Positions 8,680 through 15,788 of a stretch of DNA of 64,000 bases are shown here, one piece after another (position 1 is the first letter of the stretch; each line of letters opens with the position of its first letter). The stretch covers positions 24,834 through 88,833 of the forward strand of contig DRGC01000076.1 in NCBI GenBank assembly GCA_011050235.1, written 5' to 3'. Source of the DNA: Phycisphaerae bacterium (GTDB lineage Bacteria; Planctomycetota; Phycisphaerae; SM23-33). Made by a program: the position numbers and the translations under genes. The notes below the pieces were generated by a model that did no database searches, was not told the DNA's origin, and saw only the letters and a list, made by a program, of their open reading frames with translations.

Positions 8680-9467
8680 TCGACCCCGCCGATGCCATCC
8701 TCGTTGCCGACGACGTGCAGTTCGGCTATCGCGCGGATCAGCCGGTCCTGTGCGGCGTGAACATGACGGTTCAACGGGGCCGATTTGTCTGCGTGTTGGG
8801 CCCCAACGGTTCGGGCAAGACGACGCTGCTTCGATGTCTGCTGGGCCAACTGACCCCCAGCGGCGGCGATATCCGTTTGAACGGCCGGGCGATCCGGAGT
8901 TATCGCCCGCGCGAACTGGCGCGGACGATGGCGTATGTGCCGCAATTACCCCAATCGGCCTTCAGCTTCACGGCGGGGGAGATCGTGCGGATGGGACGCC
9001 TCTCGCATACGGGCGTGCTGGGGTTGACGGGCGAAAATGATCGCAAGGTGGTCCAGCTGGCCATGGAGATGACCGAGACCACGGCGTTCGCCGACCGCGA
9101 GCTCGAGGAACTGTCCGGCGGGGAAAGCCAGCGGGTGATGATCGCCCGCGGCCTGGCCCAACAGCCCGGTGTGATCCTGCTGGACGAACCCACCAGCCAC
9201 CTGGACGTGCGTCATCAGATAACGATTTACCGCATGATGGCCCGGCTGGCCCACGACTGGCAGATGGCGGTGGTGTGCGTCAGCCACGACGTGAACCTGG
9301 CGGGGCGGTTTGCGGATGAGCTGGTGTTGATGAAGGCCGGGCGCGTGCTGGCGGACGGCCCGCCGGGCGAGGTGATTCGGGCCGACGTGCTTTCGGCGGC
9401 GTATGATGTGTCTGTCGAACTGATCGAAACGGGCGACGACCAGGGCCCGATCATGCGAGCGCAATAA
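8676..9467 (+). CDS. ABC transporter ATPase, BtuD/FepC type
   Basis: This is a 263-residue ATPase that powers the fused importer encoded just upstream. The Walker A is GPNGSGKTT, the Q-loop region is YVPQLPQSAFSFTAGEIVRMG, the signature is LSGGESQRVMIARGLAQQP, the Walker B is VILLDEPTSHLD and the H-loop is CVSHDVNLA. The start ATG 8676 overlaps the permease stop (ATGA), so translation is coupled. The family (Fe3+-siderophore/B12 importers) uses a homodimer of this subunit. Substrate specificity cannot be read from the ATPase. Confidence 0.93.
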   Translation: MIDPADAILVADDVQFGYRADQPVLCGVNMTVQRGRFVCVLGPNGSGKTTLLRCLLGQLTPSGGDIRLNGRAIRSYRPRELARTMAYVPQLPQSAFSFTAGEIVRMGRLSHTGVLGLTGENDRKVVQLAMEMTETTAFADRELEELSGGESQRVMIARGLAQQPGVILLDEPTSHLDVRHQITIYRMMARLAHDWQMAVVCVSHDVNLAGRFADELVLMKAGRVLADGPPGEVIRADVLSAAYDVSVELIETGDDQGPIMRAQ

Positions 9468-9505
9468 TCAGTCGAACGAGAACCACGCGGGACAACCGGT
9501 AACGA

Positions 9506-10459
9506 ATGGACAAGCGGATTATCAACGGGCTAGCCGACACGCCGCCTGAGCTGCGCGGGTGTGTGTTGACGATCGGTAATTTCGACGGCGTGCATCTGGG
9601 GCATCAGCGGATCCTGGAAGCTGCAGGGAAACTCGCCCGCAACAAGCGGATGCTTGTGGCGGCGATGACGTTTGAGCCGCCGCCCGACCTGGTGCTCCGT
9701 CCGGACGATCCGCCCCAGCGCCTGACCCCGCTGGCCCAGAAGACCGAGTTGCTGCTGGCTGGGGGCGCGGACCGGGTGGTCGTCGCCCACGCCGACATGG
9801 ACCTGTTGACGATGGAGCCGGCCGCCTTCATCGATCGCGTTATCGTGGCGAACTTCTCGCCGTGCTTTGTGGTCGAAGGGCCGAACTTCTTCTTCGGCCG
9901 ACGGCGTGAGGGAACGATCGACATGCTTGTCGAGGCTGGCTGCAGCAGTGGGTTCGAGGTGCGCGTGGAAGAGCCGTTGGAGCTCGATCTGCCCGGCGGC
10001 GCCGAGCGGGTGTGCAGCACGCTCATTCGCCGATTGATCGGCGCGGGCGAGATCGAGCAGGCGGCGGCGTGCCTGGGTCGCTCTCACACGCTCTGGGCAG
10101 CGGTGGTCAGAGGCAAAGGGCGCGGGCGGGTGCTGGACTTTCCGACGGCCAACCTCGCCAGGGGCGAGCAGATCGTCCCTGCCGACGGGATCTACGCCGG
10201 CTGGGCGCAGATTGGCGACGAGCGTTTCGCGGCCGCCATCAGCATCGGAAGCAAGCCGACTTTCGGCGTCTCGGACGAGACGGTCGTCGAGGCGTATCTG
10301 CTGGACGCCGGGCAGCGAAACTTCTACAACAAGTCCATGGCGTTGCAGATCGCGCATCGTTTGCGGGATCAGCGCCGCTTCGACAGCGCCGACGCGCTTC
10401 GGGACCAGATTGTCAAGGATGTTCAGCGTGTCCGAGAGTTCTGCACAAAAGACGTTTGA
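9506..10459 (+). CDS. ribF: Bifunctional riboflavin kinase / FAD synthetase
   Basis: This 317-residue RibF converts riboflavin to FMN and then FAD. The N-terminal nucleotidyltransferase domain shows TIGNFDGVHLGHQ, the flexible GPNFFFGRRREGT segment and STLIRRLI. The C-terminal kinase domain shows GRVLDFPTANLA, PADGIYAGWA and a late D-x-R-x-F-x-S-A-D-x-L motif (QRRFDSADALRDQI). It follows the importer ATPase by 38 nt and overlaps the next gene by about 30-40 nt. A role in the preceding import operon is not implied. Confidence 0.96.
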   Translation: MDKRIINGLADTPPELRGCVLTIGNFDGVHLGHQRILEAAGKLARNKRMLVAAMTFEPPPDLVLRPDDPPQRLTPLAQKTELLLAGGADRVVVAHADMDLLTMEPAAFIDRVIVANFSPCFVVEGPNFFFGRRREGTIDMLVEAGCSSGFEVRVEEPLELDLPGGAERVCSTLIRRLIGAGEIEQAAACLGRSHTLWAAVVRGKGRGRVLDFPTANLARGEQIVPADGIYAGWAQIGDERFAAAISIGSKPTFGVSDETVVEAYLLDAGQRNFYNKSMALQIAHRLRDQRRFDSADALRDQIVKDVQRVREFCTKDV

Positions 10460-11465
10460 CGAGGTCTGTCAACGAATCGAGTCGGCCGCATCGCTGCTGG
10501 TGATTTCGCACGCGCGGCCGGACGGGGACACGCTGGGCGCGATGGCGGGCCTGCGCCGGGCAGCGCGATCGGCGGGAAAAACCGTCGCGATGGTTCTGCC
10601 CGACCGCCTGCCGGTCCGTTATGAGTTTCTGTTTCCGGACGAGCGACCGGCGAGCGTATCGCGTTTCGAGGCGCTGGCCGGCGAGGCGGACGTGATCGTC
10701 GTCCTGGATACCTGCGCTGCCAACCAATTGGGCGGGCTGCCGGACAAACTCGCCGCTATCAAAGCCAAGGTCGTCGTGATCGACCATCATGCCACCCCCG
10801 GACAGATTGGCGATCTTCAGTGGATCGATACGTCGTCGGCGGCGACCGGCATCCTGGTGGGCGACATCCTGGCGGAGTTGGGTTGGTCGGTGGATCGACA
10901 AACGGCCGAGGCGCTGCTGACGGCGATCTTGACGGATACGGGTTGGCTGCGCTTTGCGAATACGGACAGCCGCTGCTTGCGGATGGTGGCCGACCTGCTG
11001 GATCGCGGCGTTCGCCTTGACGTGCTGTACCGGCGCATCTACCAGAACGACCGACTCGAGCGGATCAAGCTGATGGCGCGCGTGCTGGATGGGCTGGAGC
11101 TTCATGGGGATGGGCGGATCGCCGTGGCGACGATCTGCCGGGAGGATTTTGCCGCCACCGGCGCTCGGCCCGACGAGACGGAGAATCTGGTCAATGAGGC
11201 GTTGCGGATGGGATCGGTGGAAGTGTCGCTCATGTTGATCGAAAACGCCGACGGCGTTCGCGTAAGTCTTCGCAGCCGGGAGATCGTCGACGTGGCGGCG
11301 ATCGCCGAACGGCTTGGCGGGGGCGGGCACACCCGTGCGGCCGGCGTTCAATTGTCGGACAGTCTGGAGGTGGTCAAGGATCGCCTGCTCCACGCCTGCC
11401 AGCAGTTGCTGGCGGAGGCCTCGGGGCGATCGGCCGGCGGCGGTGGGCGCAAACGGGGCGGCTGA
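10428..11465 (+). CDS. DHH/DHHA1 phosphoesterase (NrnA-like oligoribonuclease/pAp phosphatase)
   Basis: This is a protein of about 345 residues of the DHH superfamily. The motifs are SHARPDGDTLGAM, VLDTCA, the hallmark VVIDHHATPG, a metal-site TDTGWLRFANTDSR and the DHHA1 motif GGGGHTRAAG near the C-terminus. NrnA-type enzymes degrade short RNA fragments and dephosphorylate pAp. I chose GTG 10428 because AAGGA ends 8 nt before it. An in-frame ATG at 10419 would add three residues but has no usable ribosome-binding site. The start lies inside the ribF 3' end. The C-terminus is a glycine/basic tail (GGGGRKRGG). Confidence 0.9.
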   Translation: MSESSAQKTFDEVCQRIESAASLLVISHARPDGDTLGAMAGLRRAARSAGKTVAMVLPDRLPVRYEFLFPDERPASVSRFEALAGEADVIVVLDTCAANQLGGLPDKLAAIKAKVVVIDHHATPGQIGDLQWIDTSSAATGILVGDILAELGWSVDRQTAEALLTAILTDTGWLRFANTDSRCLRMVADLLDRGVRLDVLYRRIYQNDRLERIKLMARVLDGLELHGDGRIAVATICREDFAATGARPDETENLVNEALRMGSVEVSLMLIENADGVRVSLRSREIVDVAAIAERLGGGGHTRAAGVQLSDSLEVVKDRLLHACQQLLAEASGRSAGGGGRKRGG

Positions 11466-11508
11466 GGGGCGGAGAAGAAATATTTTTCGATTTGTGCAAG
11501 AAGGGGGC

Positions 11509-11538
11509 TTGACCCGGCGGCGGCCGTTATGCTAGCGT
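11509..11538 (+). promoter_or_regulatory. Candidate promoter for the cobalamin-riboswitch transcript
   Basis: TTGACC (11509-11514) is followed after 18 nt by TAGCGT (11533-11538). An overlapping TATGCT at 11528 fits the sequence better but not the spacing. Either would start RNA just at the riboswitch P1 stem. Confidence 0.35.
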
Positions 11539-11544
11539 CTGCTC

Positions 11545-11715
11545 GTCGCAGGTGTGTTCCCCTTGGGAGCCAAAAGGGAAGGCCGTGAAAGTCGGCCGCG
11601 GACGCGCCGCTGTGACCGGTGACGAACGCTGCAAAATGCCACTGCGTGAACGTGTGGTTCACGCGGGAAGGCGCAGCGGGAGAATGACCCGGAAGCCAGA
11701 AAACCTGCCTGCGAC
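11545..11715 (+). promoter_or_regulatory. Cobalamin (B12) riboswitch
   Basis: The aptamer is closed by an 8-bp P1 stem (GTCGCAGG 11545-11552 with CCTGCGAC 11708-11715). The conserved core elements appear in order: AAAGGGAA (11573-11580), the GGACGCGCCGCTGTGACC segment, AATGCCACTG (11635-11644), GGGAAGGCG, and the B12 box GAAGCCAGAAAACCTGCC near 11692-11710. This class binds adenosyl- or related cobalamins and represses downstream genes when ligand is present. The nearest downstream genes are the PEP-CTERM pair at 12071 and 12905, so their products are predicted to be made under B12 limitation. Confidence 0.95.
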
Positions 11716-11726
11716 CAACCTGGCTT

Positions 11727-11800
11727 GACCTCCGCGAGTCAATCGGTCGGCAGGACGAATGCATTTTCGGCCCTGACCTTTGCGGAGGTCGGGGCTTTTT
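11727..11800 (+). terminator. Riboswitch expression platform: terminator with competing antiterminator
   Basis: The terminator stem 11770-11779 pairs with 11786-11795 (10 bp with one G-U, loop TTGCGG) and is followed by TTTTT (11796-11800). GACCTCCGC at 11727-11735 is exactly complementary to GCGGAGGTC at 11782-11790, which includes half of the terminator stem, so the two structures exclude each other. A small TTGAC/GTCAA hairpin (11725-11729/11738-11742) could sequester the antiterminator strand. The layout fits ligand-controlled transcription termination. Confidence 0.8.
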
Positions 11801-12070
11801 CGTTGCTTGGTCGCGAGAACCAAGACGGCGCCTGAATCAGCACCGATCCTCTCGGCCCGCTCAGCAGCGAAACTCCCCCCAGGTTGCCGGTTGGTCCGCC
11901 TTGCGCCCGGGCGGCCGACCGAACCGGACGGGCACGATCGGAAGACAAAGAGAGGAGGCCGGATTCTGCAGGACGCAATGGTGCAGCGCACGGATGCGCA
12001 AAACGGTGAGGCCTGCGGGCCTCGAGAAAAGGAACTTATCTGGAATAGTGCAGTGAGGGAAGGACAAACG

Positions 12071-12826
12071 ATGCGATACATAACAACAATTGCAGCAATC
12101 CTGTTTCTTGCAGGTGCAACCATGGCTGATGAGGCCACATTTGAAGAGATGCCTCTGGCGGCCGAGAGCTTTTTCAACGGCAGCGATAGCAGTGGCGATT
12201 TCTCCAGCGGCGGTTTTCAGTTCAACAACAACTATGACACGTTTTTCGGTTCGTGGGACGGCTGGGCCGTTTCCAACATCACCGACAACACCACGCCCGG
12301 CTGGGGCAACCAGTACAGCGCCATCCCCGGCAGCGGCGCCGGCGGCAGCAGCAATTACGGCGTGAGTTTCATCGGTTTCGCCGAGCCGCCGTCGGCTACA
12401 TTGGGCGTTTCGCGTGTGATCGACGGAGCGTTCTTCAGCAACGCGACGTATGCCTACTTGTCGATGCTCAACGGCGATGCCTACGCCAAGAAGTTCGGCG
12501 GCGTCACCGGCGACGATGAAGACTGGTTCCTGTTGACGATCACAGGCTTCAACGGTGCGGTCGAAACCGGCACGGTCGATTTCTACCTGGGCGACTTCCG
12601 GTTCGCCGACAACGGCCTGGACTACATCGTCGACGATTGGACGTGGGTGGACCTGACGTCCCTGCGCGCGGTCACGTCGCTGGAGTTTGCGCTGAGTTCG
12701 TCCGACGTGGGCGGGTTCGGCATGAACACCCCGGCCTATTTCGCGATGGATAACCTGGTCCCCGAGCCGGCGTCGATGGCGCTGCTGGCTGTTGGGGCGG
12801 CGGCGCTGCTTCGGCGGCGTCGATAG
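12071..12826 (+). CDS. DUF4465 protein with PEP-CTERM anchor signal
   Basis: This is a 251-residue secreted protein. A signal peptide (residues 1-19) precedes a DUF4465 body with recognisable family segments: WDGWAVSNITDNTTPGWGNQ, the glycine/serine stretch before NYGVSFIGF, WFLLTITGF, FYLGDFRF, WTWVDLTSL and GMNTPAYFAMDNL. The C-terminus VPEPASMALLAVGAAALL plus RRRR is a PEP-CTERM exosortase sorting signal. AAGGA precedes the ATG by 7 nt. It is the first gene after the cobalamin riboswitch. To my recollection DUF4465 proteins occur in Bacteroidetes B12-uptake loci as surface corrinoid binders, so a B12-capture role is a reasoned inference here. Exosortase is not in the window. Confidence 0.9.
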   Translation: MRYITTIAAILFLAGATMADEATFEEMPLAAESFFNGSDSSGDFSSGGFQFNNNYDTFFGSWDGWAVSNITDNTTPGWGNQYSAIPGSGAGGSSNYGVSFIGFAEPPSATLGVSRVIDGAFFSNATYAYLSMLNGDAYAKKFGGVTGDDEDWFLLTITGFNGAVETGTVDFYLGDFRFADNGLDYIVDDWTWVDLTSLRAVTSLEFALSSSDVGGFGMNTPAYFAMDNLVPEPASMALLAVGAAALLRRRR

Positions 12827-12845
12827 ACGCTTGAATGCGGGCAGG

Positions 12846-12874
12846 TGGGAGCGACGGCGCGGTCGTCGCTCCCA
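12846..12874 (+). other. Intergenic 11-bp perfect hairpin between the two PEP-CTERM genes
   Basis: TGGGAGCGACG (12846-12856) pairs perfectly with 12864-12874 around a 7-nt loop. No T-tract follows, so it is more likely an mRNA stability or partial attenuation element than a strong terminator. A similar bulged GC hairpin precedes the third gene (about 14266-14316). Confidence 0.6.
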
Positions 12875-12904
12875 TCCCCGCCCGCCGCAACAAGGAGTAT
12901 GTCC

Positions 12905-14254
12905 ATGATGACGGGCAAGAAAAGAGTCGCAGTACACAGATGGACAACGCTGCTGGCGCTGACGGCTGTGCTGAGCGGCGGGGCCGTCGCCTGGGCCGGG
13001 CCCTATTCGCAGGCGGGCAACGATCCGACGAATCCATTCGACCCGCCCATCGCGGGCTTTGTGGGCCCCAACGGCGATGGCGACGCCACGGCCCCGAACT
13101 ATGTGAACCCGGAGTTTCTGGGCTGGGCGAGCGGCTTTGTCGACTACCTGCCGGCGTCGCTCGGAAATGATCTGATCAATCCGGGCGCGGACTGGGCTCA
13201 GCCGTCCCGGGCGCTCGGGCCCGTGACGGCCGACCAGATGGATGCGGTTTCGCTCGGCGAACTCTACGATCCTGCCGCGCCACCGCCGCCCTCATGGGTC
13301 CCAGACCCTGATTGGATTGGAATCGACGATCCCGGTGAGATCACACTGACCTTCGACTTACCGATCCGCAACGGCGTGGGGGCGGACCTCGCGGTCTTTG
13401 AAAACGGGTTCACCAACGACGTGGGCGGTAGTTTCTTCGCCGAGCTGGCCTACGTGGACGTCTCGTCGGACGGCGTGAACTTCGCGCGTTTTGCCGGCGA
13501 CTCACAGACCCCCGGGCCGGTGGGTTCGTTCGGATCGATCGATCCCACCAACGTGTACAACCTTGCCGGCAAACATAGCAACGGCTACACGCAATCCTGG
13601 GGCACGCCGTTCGATCTGGGCGAGCTGGCCGACCACGCGCTGGTCGTCGGCGGCCTGTTGGACCTCACGGCGGTCCAGTTCGTCCGCATCGTGGATATTC
13701 CGGGCAACGGCGCTTTTGCCGATGACGACGGTGATCCGATCTATGACGCATGGGCGACGTTGGGTTCGGGCGGATTCGATCTGCAGGCCGTCGGTGTGCT
13801 GAACGAAGTGCCCGACTTCGACGGAGACGGTTTCGTTAATGCCGACGATATCGATCTGCTCAGCGCCGCCATTCGGGCCGCCAGCACCGATTTGCGCTAC
13901 GACCTCAACAACGACGGCGTGGTCGACGGCGACGACCTGACGACCATGGTGGAAACGTGCGTCGAGACCACCGTCGGGATCGGGACGGCCCCGGGAGACT
14001 TCAACCTCGACGGCCTGATCGACGGGACCGACCTGGCCATCATGAAGACGCATTTCGGCGATTTAGGCGCCGGATGGGCCGACGGAAACGCCAATTTTGA
14101 TGAGTTGATCGACGGGACTGACCTGGCTTTGCTGAAGACGTATTTTGGCTTCGATGCCACCGCCGGCGGGACGGTTCCCGAACCGGCGACGCTTGGTCTG
14201 CTGGCTGTGGGCGCCGCAGCGGCGATTGCCCGCCGCCACAGACGACGCAAGTAG
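12905..14254 (+). CDS. PEP-CTERM surface protein with dockerin-like calcium repeats
   Basis: This is a 449-residue secreted protein. A signal peptide (to about residue 35, ALTAVLSGGAVAWAG) leads into a beta-rich body at about 36-300 containing GEITLTFDLPIRNG, DLAVFENGFTNDVG and AELAYVDVSSDGVNF. Four EF-hand/dockerin-like loops follow (DFDGDGFVNADDIDLL near 304, DLNNDGVVDGDDL, DFNLDGLIDGTDLAIM, NANFDELIDGTDLALL), and then VPEPATLGLLAVGAAAA with a basic tail. AAGGAG lies 7 nt before ATG 12905; ATG 12899 is too close to it. It follows the DUF4465 gene under the same riboswitch. The A-F-E-N-G-F-type body is, as I recall, also found beside DUF4465 in other phyla. It is probably a cell-surface partner; the ligand is unknown. 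Confidence 0.85.
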   Translation: MMTGKKRVAVHRWTTLLALTAVLSGGAVAWAGPYSQAGNDPTNPFDPPIAGFVGPNGDGDATAPNYVNPEFLGWASGFVDYLPASLGNDLINPGADWAQPSRALGPVTADQMDAVSLGELYDPAAPPPPSWVPDPDWIGIDDPGEITLTFDLPIRNGVGADLAVFENGFTNDVGGSFFAELAYVDVSSDGVNFARFAGDSQTPGPVGSFGSIDPTNVYNLAGKHSNGYTQSWGTPFDLGELADHALVVGGLLDLTAVQFVRIVDIPGNGAFADDDGDPIYDAWATLGSGGFDLQAVGVLNEVPDFDGDGFVNADDIDLLSAAIRAASTDLRYDLNNDGVVDGDDLTTMVETCVETTVGIGTAPGDFNLDGLIDGTDLAIMKTHFGDLGAGWADGNANFDELIDGTDLALLKTYFGFDATAGGTVPEPATLGLLAVGAAAAIARRHRRRK

Positions 14255-14324
14255 AAACCCGGCAGGACGGGGCCCGGGTCATTGTCATGCCGGCCCGGGC
14301 CTCCGTCCGCATTATCGAATAGAT

Positions 14325-15128
14325 ATGACCGGATGTCGCACAAATCGATTGCGTGGGTTCACGCTCCTGGAGTTGATGATCGTCGTGTCCATCATCGCGG
14401 TGCTGACGACGATGCTGCTGCCCGCGTTGGGGCGAGCCAAGGAGCTTGCCCGCAACGCCGTGTGCAAGGTCAACATCCGCCACCTGGCGCTGGCCAACCA
14501 CCTATACGCCGAGGAGAACAATGAGCACTTCGTGCTGGCGGGTGAGGATATGCTGCACCGCTGGCATGCACCGCGGCCAACGATCAACGATCCGTTCGAT
14601 CCCAACAAAGGTCCGTTGGCAACGTACCTGCCCCACGGAGGGATCAAGGAGTGCCCGTCGTTTCGGGATTTCATCACCTCGCCAGGGGCGTCGGCCGCTT
14701 TCGAAGCCGGCTCGGGCGGGTACGGCTATAACGACACCTACATAGGCGGCCGATCGGACGCATACCCGTTCATGGAGGCGCCCAAGCACAGCGCCCGCAT
14801 CACCGATGTAGGATCGGCCGGCGAAACAGTGATGTTCACCGATGCGGCGATGATCAAGCCGTCCGGCCTGATCGAGTATTCGTTCTGCCATCCACCGTAC
14901 TGGGTCCTGCCGGGCATGCCGCCCAACACGCTGACCAGCGACCCGGTGATCCACTTCCGACATTTGGGCGGCTGCAATGTCGCCTGGGCTGATTCCCACG
15001 TCAGTGAAGAGCGGCTGTCATTCAGCTTCGCGTACAAGACGGACGCGAGTGTGACGGCGGAGGTCGCCAAGGAAAAAGGCTTTGGCTGGTTCGGGCCTCA
15101 GTCCAACGAGCTGTTTGATCTTGAGTAG
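14325..15128 (+). CDS. Prepilin-type N-methylation protein with H-X9-DG-like end (type II pseudopilin-like)
   Basis: This is a 267-residue protein with the prepilin leader LRGFTLLELMIVVSIIAVL: cleavage falls after G, with E at +5 and then one membrane helix. The C-terminal part has HFRHLGGCNVAWADSHV, a variant of the H-X9-DG motif of planctomycete pseudopilins with S replacing G. Such proteins are very numerous in planctomycetes and have no firmly known role. The central domain (KECPSFRDF, YGYNDTYIGG) is globular. It lies 70 nt after the dockerin-like gene and could be the third gene of the B12-regulated transcript, although a GC-rich hairpin intervenes. Confidence 0.88.
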   Translation: MTGCRTNRLRGFTLLELMIVVSIIAVLTTMLLPALGRAKELARNAVCKVNIRHLALANHLYAEENNEHFVLAGEDMLHRWHAPRPTINDPFDPNKGPLATYLPHGGIKECPSFRDFITSPGASAAFEAGSGGYGYNDTYIGGRSDAYPFMEAPKHSARITDVGSAGETVMFTDAAMIKPSGLIEYSFCHPPYWVLPGMPPNTLTSDPVIHFRHLGGCNVAWADSHVSEERLSFSFAYKTDASVTAEVAKEKGFGWFGPQSNELFDLE

Positions 15129-15291
15129 CAGCACCTGCGCTGCGATGTGATGTGCGATCGGCGCTGGGCCAAGACCACCCGTTTGATCGCAGCGGCAGGA
15201 GGGACCGCTGAGATCGCGCGAGAGCGACTGGCCGACGGGCAGGCCGCGCCAAAAGGCGCCTGGATTCACTTCGCCCCCACAGCGTCGGTTT

Positions 15292-15444
15292 CGTTGACCC
15301 GTTAGTTCGTTAATTCGTTGACTCGTTGACTCGTTAATCCGTTAACCCGCTCATTGGGAACAACCGCTACCCAGGATCACTGCGCGTACCCCCCACAACC
15401 ACCGAAACACCGAGTCACCGAATCAACGAGTTAACGAATCAACC
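15292..15444. repeat. Two inverted arrays of an 8-bp degenerate tandem repeat
   Basis: Positions 15292-15350 read as seven consecutive octamers of the form YCGTTRAY. Positions 15402-15444 contain about six related octamers (TCGTTAAC, TCGTTGAT, TCGGTGAC and so on) on the opposite strand. About 50 nt separate the arrays, and the second abuts the tRNA-Ser gene. The rest of the gap 15129-15446 shows no gene and no clear terminator. Confidence 0.8.
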
Positions 15445-15446
15445 AA

Positions 15447-15531
15447 CGGTAGGGGTGGGATTCGAACCCACGGTGCCTTTCGGCACACTGGTTTTCAAGA
15501 CCAGCTCCTTAAACCGCTCGGACACCCTACC
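15447..15531 (-). tRNA. tRNA-Ser (UGA)
   Basis: The gene is 85 nt long on the minus strand. The acceptor GGTAGGG pairs with CCCTACC, the anticodon arm is CTGGT-CTTGAAA-ACCAG with anticodon TGA, a long variable arm TGCCGAAAGGCA is typical of tRNA-Ser, and the T-arm is GTGGG-TTCGAAT-CCCAC. The discriminator is G, as expected for Ser. CCA is not encoded. It is flanked by octamer repeats on one side and a heptamer array on the other. Confidence 0.96.
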
Positions 15532-15566
15532 GATTGCGGATTGTGGATTGCGGATTTCGGATTGTG
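15532..15566 (+). repeat. Heptamer tandem repeat GATTGYG, 5 units
   Basis: Five consecutive 7-mers read GATTGCG, GATTGTG, GATTGCG, GATTTCG, GATTGTG. They begin immediately after the tRNA-Ser 5' end. The same heptamer array recurs at 46728-46762. The remaining gap to clpB contains only a candidate promoter. Confidence 0.85.
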
Positions 15567-15740
15567 AGGCAGATGCAGACCGCCTCGGTCAATCCGCAAT
15601 CGAAAGTATGGCCCAAGCCCCGCAAACATGCAAGACACTGGGCGGAGCATGACCCGTCGCCTGCCGCATTGGCACGTTGGCCGGGCTATTGGCGGGATTC
15701 TGGCAGGGGGAGGTCTTTCAATGTTCTGGTAAATCGATAC

Positions 15741-15770
15741 TTAGCGTTCGGCACGCCCTTTGCTTATTAT
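15741..15770 (+). promoter_or_regulatory. Weak candidate promoter of clpB
   Basis: TTAGCG (15741-15746), 18 nt, then TATTAT (15765-15770). The -10 is good and the -35 poor. GGGAGG at 15776-15781 serves as the ribosome-binding site. No CIRCE element or heat-shock sigma consensus is visible. Confidence 0.35.
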
Positions 15771-15788
15771 TTGTCGGGAGGCAGCGCT

